Positions 11,247 through 21,899 of a stretch of 64,000 nt of DNA are shown in pieces (the stretch's first letter is position 1; every line of letters begins with the position of its first letter). The translations under genes were made by a program, and so were the position numbers. Source of the DNA: Massariosphaeria phaeospora (lineage: Eukaryota; Ascomycota; Dothideomycetes; Pleosporales); contig JAADJZ010000005.1 of the NCBI GenBank assembly GCA_011032825.1, positions 1,059,001 through 1,123,000 on the forward strand, given 5' to 3'. Below the pieces are notes generated by a model. The model was not told the origin of the DNA. It saw only the letters and a list, made by a program, of their open reading frames with translations, and did not search any database.

Positions 11247-13519
11247 TTACACCTGGGCGAAACTCTTCTTGCGGCCAAAGATGGTCCTTGATCGACTCTT
11301 GTCACGGGGCTTTGTGTCGGAAGAGGTATCCTTCTTCGCGGAGCGCCCTGAGCGGACTGATCGAGAGTCGGAGATGGCAGTACCATCGTCCATGTATTTC
11401 TCTTTGTATATCCTGAGATGACAGTTAGTAAAGGGTCTGCTTGAAAGAACGGTGAAACCTACCAGCTGTTGCCAACCATGCTCACTCCCTTTGCTTCAGC
11501 GGCTCGGTAGAACTTCGCAGCCTTCTTCATGTTTTTCCTGCAACCAACGCCTTCGGCATAAGAATATCCAGCCTCGACCAAGGCATCAGCGTCGCCCCAG
11601 TTGCCAGCGATTTCGTAGCAGCGCAGAGCCAACGACTTGTCCTGTGTCGCTCCCCAGCCATTCATGTAGCACTTGCCAAGCTCATAGATAGCAACCGCGT
11701 ATTGTGCCCTATGCTGCTTGCGTTTCATCTGGTCAGTTGGCTGGCCATGCCTCGATTGGTCTTCGTAATCCGCAACTTCTAGTTGTCCCGAATCAACGGC
11801 ACGTCTTAGCCAGCTCAATGCCTCTGCCTTGTTTTCACGCATGCCCCAGCCATGTCGACAGGCAAGACCGTACCAGAACATTGCTTCAGGGAGGCCTGCG
11901 CGCGCGGCAAGGCGAAGATGATAGGTAGATTTCAACAATTCGCTAGCTTCATGGAGTTCAAGGCCTATGTCGCAATGCTCCTGGGCGGTGATATCGCCAC
12001 CGGCAGTCCGAGCACGGATGGTGCTATTACTAGACGTGAGAGAAGGGCGTTCTGTCGATATACTCCGCGTAGGTGTCTTTCGTGACTGGTCGAAAGACCG
12101 AGGAGGTGATTCTGGCGAAGGAGGTCTTCGTTGGCTCTTTTTCCCAGGTTCATCCCAAGTTATTTGGCTATTCAGGAATTCTTCGATCCCGATGGACTTG
12201 CGGTCAAGCTTGCGACCCCTGGGAAGAGGGAATTTAGAGTATGTATAGGTGGATGCCGGATTGCTAGCAAACTCGGCGGACCGGCGGAAATCCTCACTAG
12301 TCATGCTCACGGGCGTGTGTACGGTGTCATTGGCGTAATTATTGGTAGGATTGGAAGTATAGTCCTGCCGGCGAGGCAGACTATCGATTGATCTATCGAT
12401 TGATGACGTATCCATCGATGGCCGGTCCATATGTGGCCTATCCATAGACGGTCTGCTATCCATGGATGGTCGGTCCAGCGACGGCCGCATGTAAGCACTT
12501 TCATTAGAAGCCTGACGTGAAGGTCCATCTCCATATGCTCGCACATCCAAAGACGGTCTGCTCGCGCTACTTCTCGGACGAGAGAAGTTGAAAGAAGGAC
12601 GAGGGAGTTGGCCACCGCTAGCAGAGTAGTTGGATGACACCGACGGGGAACGGGGCATATAAGGGTTGGCGAATGGTGTGATAGGCGACTGAGCCCTGGA
12701 GAGTGAGGAGCTCGGCGACAAGTTCCTCGCTCGTGACGAATCGTAAGAGCCCCCAAGAGACATATCGTCCACTTCGTCAGAGCTGTCCGCAGGAACGGAC
12801 CTGATGCTCGGCGACGCCTTGGGGGAGCGAAGGGAGTTTGGCGATCTGGGGGGCAGCAAACCAGTCTGCTGTGGCGTGATACTGAGTGAGTCCAGGGCTT
12901 TTGCAAAAGGCCGAGAGGCTGACGGAGGCATGCTCGGAGAAACCGGCGTAGCTTCTTGCAAACCAATGCGAGGCTCTTCGGGTTCTGGGGACTGGGTCCT
13001 GGGCACGTCGAAGTAGTCCTGGGGCTCAGAGAAAGATCGGGCTTCGCCAACGGGAGATAAGTTATTCCGGTAAGGGAGCGGTTGCTCGTGTTGTGATGAT
13101 TCACCGCCGAACTGGGGATAGAAGGACTTGTGCCGCTCCGTGATGTGCTCGCGAGGTGAGGGCTGCTGGTGCTGGCGCGGGCTGATGGGACCGAGGTCTT
13201 CGTTCTCGTTGGGCGAGTTGACGGTCGAGTTGGAGAGCGAGGAGAAGTACCCGGACCGGTTGCCAAACTCGTTCTGAATGGTGAGCGGTGCCAAACGGCT
13301 CATGCGACGGCCCGCAGCATTCTCCTGCTCGAATCGCTTCGCCAGAAGCCGTCCTTGCAGCGCGAGAGCGTCCAGCGGCGAGAGCGCAGGCGGGACCTCA
13401 CCTGCGCGCGGGCTGGGGAGGTCGCCGAGCGAGAGACTGGTCGAGCTGGCATTGTTGGGGGGGTCGAAAGAGTGGGCGCGGAACTCGAGTCCGCCAGGGC
13501 GATCTGGCCGGTGAACCAT
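11247..13519 (-). CDS. Sel1-repeat protein, Nif1/Dsf2-like
   Basis: Two exons, 13519-11463 and 11412-11247, are joined by a GTAGGT...CTCAG intron and give 740 residues. The first ~500 residues are Ser/Pro-rich and disordered, with many SP/TP sites. They include a short degenerate repeat of the type RPSMD around residues 345-380. The C-terminal third carries Sel1/TPR-like helical repeats, seen as AMFWYGLACRHGWGMRENKA, IYELGKCYMNGWGATQDKSL and VEAGYSYAEGVGCRKNMKKA. The protein ends in a basic RTIFGRKKSFAQV. This architecture matches fungal proteins annotated as mitosis inhibitor Nif1 (fission yeast) or Dsf2 (budding yeast), which tie cell polarity or morphology to cell-cycle kinases. The SP/TP density suggests CDK or MAPK control, which is inference. 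Skt5/Chs4-type chitin synthase activators also have Sel1 repeats but usually end in a CAAX box, absent here. Confidence 0.8.
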
Positions 13520-14858
13520 GGTGCCAGGTGGGCGCGAGAGCAGTGCGGCGAGGTGTGCAGAGGTGTTATTTCATGGAGTCGGGGTTGCGAGTCGGGGCAG
13601 GGCGCGTGTCGGCATGCGAGGATGGTGAAACGGGCAGGTGTCGAGGCCAAAGGTGGTGGAATTATGCGCGGGGGTTCTCGGACGGCGGCAGCAAAGTCAG
13701 ACACGGCTGGGGCGCAAGAGTCGAAAGCAGCGGCGGGCGGCCGTGATGGGGTGCTGGCTGCGACTATCGATCGATCGGGGGGGGCTGTGTGTAACAACGG
13801 AGCGGCGTGGTGTTGGTGGTTGCGGTTTGCGAGGTCGGTGCGGCGCGGGCGCGGGTGCGGTTAACTGGGTAGCGTACACGTCCAGTGTGAAGGGGGGGCA
13901 GCGGCGAAGGAGCGGCAGGTGAATCTAGCGGCGAGGCGTCGGCCTCCGAAGCTACAACACAAGAGATGGTGGAGGAAGACACTCGAGGGCCCACGGCGAG
14001 GGCGAGGGCGAGGGCGACGGGGACGGGTTACATCTATCGCGCGGCGGCGGCTGCAGAGGGCGGATTCCCCTGATTCGCTTGGCGGGCTGCAGGGCCGCTG
14101 CGGTTTCAGGACCGGCTGGGGGAGGAGGGGGGACGACGTCTCTAAGAATAGCCAATCACTCGCCGGCGGGCCTCGCCCAGTGCCCACCGCGGCCGTCGCT
14201 GCAGGTCCGCCGTGCCACTCCAGCGCAACAGTCAGCTCAGCGCAGCGCAGCGACTGCGACAGCAACAGCACGCCAGCCAGACAGGCCTCAGTACGTGCAG
14301 GTATGTACTAGAGCACGCGACACCCAGCCGGCGCAATGCAATCAGCCCACGCAGCGAATGCGCGCCGGCCACACGGTGCGATGCCGCTGCTTTCCTCCTC
14401 TCCTCATTTCGCCAGCGGCCGCCAGAGTCGGCTCAACCTCCCGTTCTCGGGTCCGCCCGCGGGTTGACGCTCGTGACTCGATGGCCGTCTGTGGCGCGCG
14501 CCGAGGCAAATCACCACCTGCTGCAGCCGTGAGGTCGGTGGCTGCCGCTCATCTTACCTCTCCGCCGCCGTGAACCACTGTTCCTTGCACGACAGCACTG
14601 CGAGCGGAGCCTCTTGTGCCATTCAGCTGTGTACCCCTACACTAATAACATCAGGTTCTCGACGGGCGAGCATCCAGCAATAACACCACTACGGAGTACA
14701 GCCGGCCGCACTCTCGGCCACGCCAACCACCAAGCCGCTTGCTGCTCTTACATAACTCCCGCCCAGGTCACACGACGCGTTAAACCCTAGCCCCCGCCGG
14801 GAGACCGCTGCAGGTGCTGCGAACGGCGTCGCGAAAGTTGGCCCGGAAATCATCCTCA
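13520..14858. other. GC-rich upstream region of the Sel1-repeat gene
   Basis: About 1.34 kb without a supportable gene. It is GC-rich with overlapping low-complexity frames on both strands. A (GGCGAG)n run lies at 13995-14018 and a GATCGATCG stretch followed by G8 near 13770. Long leaders with 5' UTR introns are common in such fungal regulators, so part may be 5' UTR. Confidence 0.5.
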
Positions 14859-16300
14859 TCAAACCATGGCCTCGACCTTCTCCCACGACTGCACGCTGTC
14901 TTCCAGCTGCGGCTCATCAGAAGCCTCGCTCAGGGACACCCTTCGCACTCCAAGCATCCACCCGACTAACCCGGCGGGCACCCATCTGCCCACGACGTCG
15001 TAGGTAACGCTTCCCCGCCCTACTCGCCATACCTTGCGCGGCTTCTTTCGCGTGAGCGCGTCAAAGACCGAATTATGCAGTTCCCGCAACGAGCTTCCTG
15101 TGCCGCCTGTTTGGCCCAGAACGCCTCGGCGTTGAGCAACGCGGGTCTGGTTGACGAAATTAGCTGCATACAGCGATCGCGCCGTCGTTGGCCAAGTAGT
15201 GGTGTTGGGGCCAGCGATCGACTGGATATGTTGTTTCGTCCCAACATTGGTGAAATCAAATGTTCCGAGCTTGAACTGACAAACATCGATACCAAGTGTT
15301 CCGAGCTCTGCCCTCAACGACGCTGTGAACCCTTCGAGCGCGCCTACCACGGCCGTTTCGACGCTGTGGAAGGGGGGTTGTAATGAGGCGACAATGCCCG
15401 GGGTGAGCACCAAGACACGCGCTTTGAAGTCGCATACCGTTGGTAGAAACGCCTGGGTCACGGCGATGGTGTTCAGAACTTTGGCGTTCAAAGCGTCTGA
15501 CCACAGTTCTGGAGATACCGTCTCGATTGGCCCTGAGGGATATATGAGGTCGGGAACGAGAACAAGGCCGCAGAAATTTAGATTGTATGGAGACGCGCCC
15601 GCAAATGCAGCGTGAGGTCTGAGCAGTAGATTGTTGAAGCGGTCCATTGCATCTTGCGTGCCTAGGCTGTCAACAACATCTAGATGGAGTGGCCTCACAT
15701 CCGTTTTCAGCTCGTTTAGTACTTGTTGTTCCTCATCTGCGCTTGCACAGACAATGTACACTATGAACCCCCTTCGTTCTAAATCGAGGGACAGCGACTT
15801 GGTTATTTGCGAGCCAGGAGGTCCCGCAATGACTGCCCTTCGTCAGCTTGCGACTCCAGTATCCAAGACTCGACCTACCGACAACCTCTCTCTTGGCGCC
15901 ATTATTTGCCCGCCGTGCTCTGCGTTTCCTGGTGTGCTTCCTTCGCTCTTTCCACAGCAACAAACCCCCTGTGCCAAGAAACGCAACGAGAGCTGCTGTA
16001 AGGGCTCGGTTCCGCGACACCCAATCTTGGAGGCGTGCAAAGTATACGTATGCAGCGGCTACTGGAGTCGCTGGCGGGGGTGGACGTGGTGGCGTGGACT
16101 CGGGTATCCAGGTCTCTGGTACGCTCTTCTTTAAGTATTTTGTTACCGATGCAAACTGTCTGTCGCTGGCATCCCAGATCTGGGTTGTGAACCTCTTCAC
16201 ATCTGAACCATAATCTGCGAGCTATTGCCATGTAAGCGGGGACACGGCGGAAGTGCAGTCGCCTTACCACGTCCAGCAAATGCTGGTCATCTGCGGTCAT
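14859..16300 (-). CDS. DUF1776-family membrane-anchored SDR-like protein
   Basis: Three exons, 16300-16268 (11 codons), 16221-15879 and 15832-14859, with GT-AG introns and consistent phases, give 449 residues. The N-terminus MTADDQHLLDVLADYGSDV matches the start typical of the fungal DUF1776 family (budding yeast YNL181W/Pbr1). Around residues 85-105 a hydrophobic segment (ALTAALVAFLGTGGLLLW) followed by RKHTRKRRARR predicts a single membrane anchor with a basic cytosolic flank. The remainder has a Rossmann-like SDR fold, with VVVIAGPPGSQITKSLSLDL as a degenerate nucleotide-binding loop and an SVETAVVGALEGF segment where the SDR YxxxK would lie. The canonical catalytic Tyr and Lys are not evident, so enzyme activity is uncertain. 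The gene is divergent from WSS1. Confidence 0.82.
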
Positions 16301-16928
16301 GGTGATGAGTGTGTGGAACAGCAGACAATATGCCTGACAGATTACTTCCTGTGTGGTGTGGGCTGCAGAGAAATCGTCGTCGATAATGCCCGGGTCCAAA
16401 CGATAAGTCGTCACTGAGCCTGTGCCTGAGAATTCTTGCCAAGCCAGGAGCTAGCGCTATCTGCGCACGTGACCCATGTACCGCCACATCTCCAGGGCTA
16501 GGATCGCCGCAGGCTTCTGGGCGCCTCGCCGCGCTGGCAGCCTGAAGCTGCTGACATGCAGGTTAGCAGCTTTCACATCGACAGGTACTAATATAAACAC
16601 ACTTCCCTGTTCACAAGAGGTGCAGAGCCTTCTCTCAGTCCAGGCGCGCATGGCCGTGGTCCGCGTCAACGCCGCGTGAACAGAGCTTACGTGGCCAAGG
16701 TTACCTCTCTTTCTTCCTAATCACTACTAGTTGCTTTTCCACAGTGTTCTACGCCGCTACATGTTGATGCAACCTTTTCGTGTTGAAACTTTTGTTCTTG
16801 GTACCTACCTGCCTACGTCCAACCGCCCTAGCGAGCGACCTCCGGCGTTCCAGGACACTATCAAGTCCGGAACTATTGGCCACACTTCGTCTCACTTCCA
16901 AGTCCGTTTTTGAAAAGAGCAGGTTAAC
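16301..16928. promoter_or_regulatory. Divergent promoter region of the DUF1776 gene and WSS1
   Basis: The two genes start 628 bp apart. Only short unsupported frames occur. No RNA gene or repeat was recognised. Confidence 0.55.
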
Positions 16929-18405
16929 ATGAGGGAGATCGACGCCCATTTCGACGCGTATGAGCATCTGAAACACCTACCCCACGATAGAGATGCTCTC
17001 CAAATGCTGCGTAGGGCCGCTTCACTGGTCAAACCGATGATGAGAAAGCGCGGTTGGAAAGTCGGTACCCTTGCAGAGTTCTTGCCCGACGAGCCTCAGC
17101 TGTTAGGTGAGTGTATATTCGCTACTACAACATTTTGCCTACTAATAAGCCACAGGTCTCAACATCAACAGGACGGAGAGGATCCTCATCCGGCTGCGCT
17201 ATCATCATGACTCTAGACAGTTCTTGCCGATGGAGCAGGTGACAGATACCCTGCTACATGAGCTCTCACATATTGTATTCGGACCCCATGACCATAACTT
17301 TAACAATCTCTGGAATGAACTCCGTGAAGAACACCAGTCCCTACTCGCCAAAGGATACACCGGCGAGGGTTTCCTATCGCAGGGTAAAAAGGTCGGTGGC
17401 AAGCGCGTTCCTCTAGACGAGATGCGCCGACAAGCTCGGCTCGCCGCAGAAAAGCGCAAAGCATCTACCAATGCGAACTCAGGTGGCCATCGTCTAGGAG
17501 GTCATAGTGTGACACGGGGTGTGGACATGAGGAAGGTAATCGCAGATGCCGCAACTAGAAGGAGCAGTATCACAGATGGATGTGCCAGTGGCACGGCCGA
17601 GGCTGGAAGGCTAGTGGACCAAGCAGAACAAGAGGGTTTTCGAACGAGGGCCGAACATGACGACGCAACCGATATGGCAATAGCACGAGCGCTGCAGGAT
17701 CTCATGGAAGAAGAAGAGATGCAGCGACTCTGTGCACCGGACGGAAGTGGGGGGTTGGCATGGGATCCGGAGAACGGCCTCTCCTTTGACAGCGATCCAC
17801 CCTCACGCAATTCCTCTCCCGGCCAGGGTAGGGCTTCTGGGCTAGGCCTCACACTGTCCCAACCGTCCTCGAGATCAAATACGCAACGCACCTCACAAGG
17901 ACGACCACTATCTCGCCTAGTCACAGACCACCCATCCAGCTCTCAGACACGGCGAATTTCTACTGGCCACACTTCACGTCTCATATCACCAGAAGAAGAG
18001 AGCCGCCGCACCCAAGCCATGTCCTCATCACCACCTCTCGCATCACCCTCTCCCACTTCTCCGCCCCTAACATCTCCTCCACCACCGCTCGACCCGGTCG
18101 ACCCAGACAAATGGGCATGTCCAACATGCACTCTCCACAACCCTGTCGAATATCTCGCATGCGGCGCCTGCGGCCTCGAGCAACCACCTCAGCCTATACC
18201 GCGGCACCAGCGCTACGGCCCCGCCAATATCCCAGCGGCCTTGCCGAAGCCACCGCCAGCGGCAGGACTGCGTGGCCCCAGCGCGAAGACACCCTTCGAG
18301 CCAGCCAAGGGCCGTATAGGATGGAATTGCCTGAATTGCGGCACGTTCATGGAGCATCAGTGGTGGACGTGCTCGCTTTGCGGAAGCATGAAGGCGGGTT
18401 CTTGA
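16929..18405 (+). CDS. WSS1: WLM-domain DNA-protein crosslink metalloprotease WSS1
   Basis: Two exons, 16929-17106 and 17156-18405, with a 49-nt GTGAGT...CACAG intron, give 475 residues. The N-terminal WLM metalloprotease domain contains HELSHIVFGPHDHNF, giving zinc ligands H94, H98 and H104 and the catalytic E95. A Ser/Pro-rich linker covers roughly residues 160-370. The C-terminus carries a RanBP2-type zinc finger, CPTCTLHNP...CGAC (about residues 375-403), and a second Cys4 motif, WNCLNCG...CSLCG (about 448-470). WSS1, the fungal relative of SPRTN, degrades DNA-crosslinked proteins such as trapped topoisomerases, guided by SUMO and Cdc48. In budding yeast SUMO- and Cdc48-binding motifs lie in the tail; I could not place them here with confidence. 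The start is the first ATG that gives the full conserved N-terminal helix. Confidence 0.93.
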
Positions 18406-19091
18406 GCAGGTGTGCATACGCCGTTACGACATAGACCTTCGATCTACTTGGCCATCTTTCTGTCGATTTTTATAGGAAACGAGGGAGATACCAGGATATG
18501 GGCACAGGCATCTGCATACTGGCCGGGGTAGATAACATATACCACTTTCTTTACATACTGGCGGGACATATCATAAACCACTTTTTTTACATGTTGCATT
18601 ACCTACTGTGCTAGATTACAACATGGTTTGTACAATTACGTCCGATCCTCCAAGGATGGTATAAAGCAACTATACACCACTGTCGTGTACGCAAATTTCG
18701 AGCAAAATCAAGCTTAAACCCCCTATTCTGCCAACGCAAAATTCAATCCGACCCGCAGCCCTCTACGCATCGCACTAATAACACATTACCTAGCATGCCG
18801 TATGAAATACTACTATATCAAATCTAACTCTCTTCTTTTCTTGAGCGCGCTGGAATGGTATACACCTACAGGAGCGGATAGAGCTAGAGTAGATAATCGC
18901 GTGCACGTCATGAAGATTAAGTTTCAATAGTGTGCCGTAGTTAATTTCAAGTGATCCCGCTACCCATATATGAAAGACTGCTACGCTATCAAGAGCACAC
19001 GCTGAGATGCACCCACATCAGCGTATCGCACTCCAAACCCCATTGTAGAACCCGCAGAACCCGACACTGCACGCTGCTACCCGCCAGACCC
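18406..19091. other. Convergent intergenic region between WSS1 and the 338-residue protein gene
   Basis: The 686 bp contain the two 3' UTRs. A short near-duplicate occurs at about 18520-18600, where a segment reading ATACTGG.GGG...ATA...ACCACTTT...TTTACAT appears twice. No gene is supported. Confidence 0.55.
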
Positions 19092-20280
19092 TTACTCGTC
19101 ATCACCACACAGAAGCTCCAGCTCATTGTCCCAATTAACGCTGTCCAGCAACGTATTCTCATACGTCGCTGCGCGCCGCACCCAATACTCGCGCTCGGCA
19201 GCCTCGCGCGCAGCTTCCGCAGCCGCGACCGCGTCCTGCTTCTCCCTGGAGATGACGTCGCGCTCGAGGCGGCGGCGGTTCACGTAGTAGGTCTCCATTT
19301 CCTGCTCTTGCGTGGCGGTCATGTGCGCGGGGCGCAGGGTGGCAGTGACGGTGAGGCGCCAGACGGACGAGAGGGTCTGCAGGGCGGCGAACTGGGCGAG
19401 GGTCACGCAGGCGTAGAAGCCGCCCCAGCGGTCTGGCGGGGGGTGGGCGGTGTTGCGGGATGGGGGCACCCAGGTGGGGTGTTTGGTGGTGGATTTGTCT
19501 TCGTGTTGGGTATTCCAGTCTACGCATTTGTAGTTCATTTTCCACTAAGAGGAGGGGTTAGATGTCTGTGGGTCGAGAGAGGGTTTGGAGTGGGGGTTTA
19601 CTTACAACGGATTGCATGATCTGGGCTTCTTCTTGCGTGACTGCGACCATGCGGGCATTGAGGCATGTTTCTGCGGACGCGTCGACGGCGGGACAGTGCC
19701 ATTTGACGAGCACGTCGATGAGGCCTTTGTCTGCCATGTCGTGCGCGTACAGGCGCTGGGCGCGCTGCATCTTCTCCGCGATCATGTCCTTGCATGCTGC
19801 AGTGAAGTCATACGTATAGACGGGGTGCACCCAGTCTCTGAGGTGGTCAGCCGTGTCAGCCTTTGAAGCACTTGGGAGAACGCTCTTGTACATTTTAGGC
19901 ATGAGATTGCGTTCTGGTTCAGCGGCGGCCATGGCCGGGTCTTTCGTGATGATCCAGGCAATGTTGCCGCAGTCTCGGTTGACGAGATTGATGGCTGTGA
20001 GGACTTGCTCCTTCAAGGCGTTGAAGTCTTCGGGCGAGGAGATGCGCTTTGGCATGCGCTTGGAGTCCCTCGTGTATGCATAGACGTAGTTACTACTGTA
20101 TGTTAGCACTAAACAGTGTGATGAGTGAGCGAGGATACTCTACCCTTCGCCGTCGTAAATCTGCCCGTCATTGTTCTTGGGCCACAAATATAATCTTTGT
20201 AATGTCAGTAGATCTGCGGCCAAACAGGTGTATAGCGGTTGGAGTGCAAGGACTTACGGTGTATTCTCATCAAAGTCCAT
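19092..20280 (-). CDS. Conserved-looking hypothetical protein, 338 residues
   Basis: Four exons, 20280-20258 (23 nt), 20194-20144 (51 nt), 20095-19606 and 19544-19092, joined in consistent phase by GT-AG introns, give 338 residues. The start MDFDENTPLYLWPKNNDGQ lies on two very short exons, so it depends on frame and splice-site logic alone. The central part is mixed alpha/beta with no motif I recognise; typical stretches are WIITKDPAMAAAEPERNLMP and LIDVLVKWHCPAVDA. The C-terminal ~90 residues form an Ala/Glu/Arg-rich helix (DAVAAAEAAREAAEREYWV) likely to be a coiled coil, ending in acidic ELELLCGDDE. There is no signal peptide or membrane segment, so a cytosolic or nuclear location is likely. 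The gene is divergent from the GW-repeat gene across 1.6 kb. Function unknown. Confidence 0.68.
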
Positions 20281-21899
20281 CTTGAATAGGTCACAGCGAG
20301 CTGGAAGGCCGTGATGGTTGCAATGGAGGGTTGTTGTTAGGATCTATCGAAAGCGATTCGACGCGGGAGCTGGACTTCACTTATAAGATGTGTGTGCCTA
20401 TTCGACGTCACGCGTTATTGAACGCGCTAGGCAACCGGAACAGTTAGAGACGCAGTGAATGCGATTGTCTGCACATATGAGTGTCTGGCGTAGCTATTGT
20501 CAGTTGCCATCAATGGCATAGTGAAGGCCCCCTTACCCCTATGCATTTTAAGACGACCCATTGTTCCTCTAGTGTACTACAGTTTATGATATGCTGAAGT
20601 TGCATTTTCGAAGAAGGAGCCAGAACGTGGCCAGTGACATGGGCGATCGCTCAATAAGAGTGAATAAGACTAGGGGTTTTCCTGTTACCGAACTTCGAAC
20701 CGATCAATTGTTGCTGAATGTCCCTCTATACGCTCTTTACCTTCTCTTGATCCCATCTCTTTATAACACAGGTTTTTAGGGCGTGCCAGTCTATTGCACA
20801 AGCTGCTGACAGTCTTCTTTGCTGCGAATCTTGCTCTTCTGCACGCTATCAGAGTAGTTCCAGTACTCGAGTCTTGATCTTCCCTGCAAACATCTCTTCC
20901 GACTCCTATGCATATAGAGTTTTGCATTCTTTCGAAACTATGTCCAGCACTCGCGTATTCTGTGAGGTATGTTCAATAAGTATACCACCAAGCCGCACAC
21001 GCACAAACGACAACAATTGACGAGGAATGAACATCAATCACCACTTATACACCAATCTAGGTTGCTAGCTAGGTACGCGGGAATGAGCGCGCTTGATAGC
21101 TCTGTGCAGCGTCGATAATCGACAGTTCGTGCAGGACTTCAGGAGCTCGTGAAGCGTGACGTTGATGAGGCCGGGAGCCGCGGCCGCGGTCGCGTTATCG
21201 ATGTTCGCACTAGACCTAATTTAGACGGTGACAAAACGCTCTTTCCTCAACATGGCGGCATCGCGGCATCGCGGCACCGCACAGGTTTCTTAGCTTTCCA
21301 GACTTGGTGTTGTTCGCCTCCCTTTCCTTCAAGCTACGCTGTTGCTCAATAACTGTAAGGTTACAAGATGGTCACAAGTTCACACTGCTTGCAATTCACA
21401 GCAGACTGATCCTCGACGCGAGTGCCCTCAAATATCGTGCCGCGATCGGCCTCAATGTGCTGTGGACTGGCGGTGGAACCAATCGGTATATTTGCCATCT
21501 CCTGAATGTGAAGGCAACGAAGCAGACCGCCTTTAGTCGTTCGCACCTGCTGCGATGGCAAAGCTTCAATATCCCTAGAGGCGCATGCTCTTACCTGGAT
21601 CCACTATAGGCCCCGATCGTGGTGGCTTGACTGAGTATATAAATAATCTTCCCTGATAATAAAACTCAAAACCGTCCTCTCGTCAAGTCCGGAGATCAAA
21701 AGATATCTTCCTGCCCGGAGGGAGACACGTCGCCTTGGCAACCTTGCAAGTGTCTCACTCGACACTTTTCTTGTCCACATACGGCTCATTTTTACTATCA
21801 AACTCCTCAGTTCCCCGGGATCGATCAACGAGACTGAGATAGTCAGACGGCCCGACCAAGACGTGAAGAATCGAGTGCCAATGCGAAGCGCTTCCCTCG
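20281..21899. promoter_or_regulatory. Long divergent intergenic region upstream of the GW-repeat gene
   Basis: About 1.6 kb between divergent starts, the longest gap between start codons in the gene-rich part. Frames are short and unsupported on both strands. A compact GC island with GCCGCGGCCGCGG lies at about 21176, and a short (GCGGCATC) repeat at about 21253-21280. It may hold long 5' UTRs or an unrecognised non-coding RNA. Confidence 0.5.

Noticed and set aside
12307..13266. 319-codon alternative frame within the Sel1-repeat gene
   Set aside because: Same-strand shadow of the disordered N-terminal half. The other frame carries the protein that continues into Sel1 repeats.
13861..14573. 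Overlapping frames of 130-164 codons on both strands upstream of the Sel1-repeat gene
   Set aside because: They occur in several frames at once in GC-rich low-complexity sequence, with no domain or splice support.
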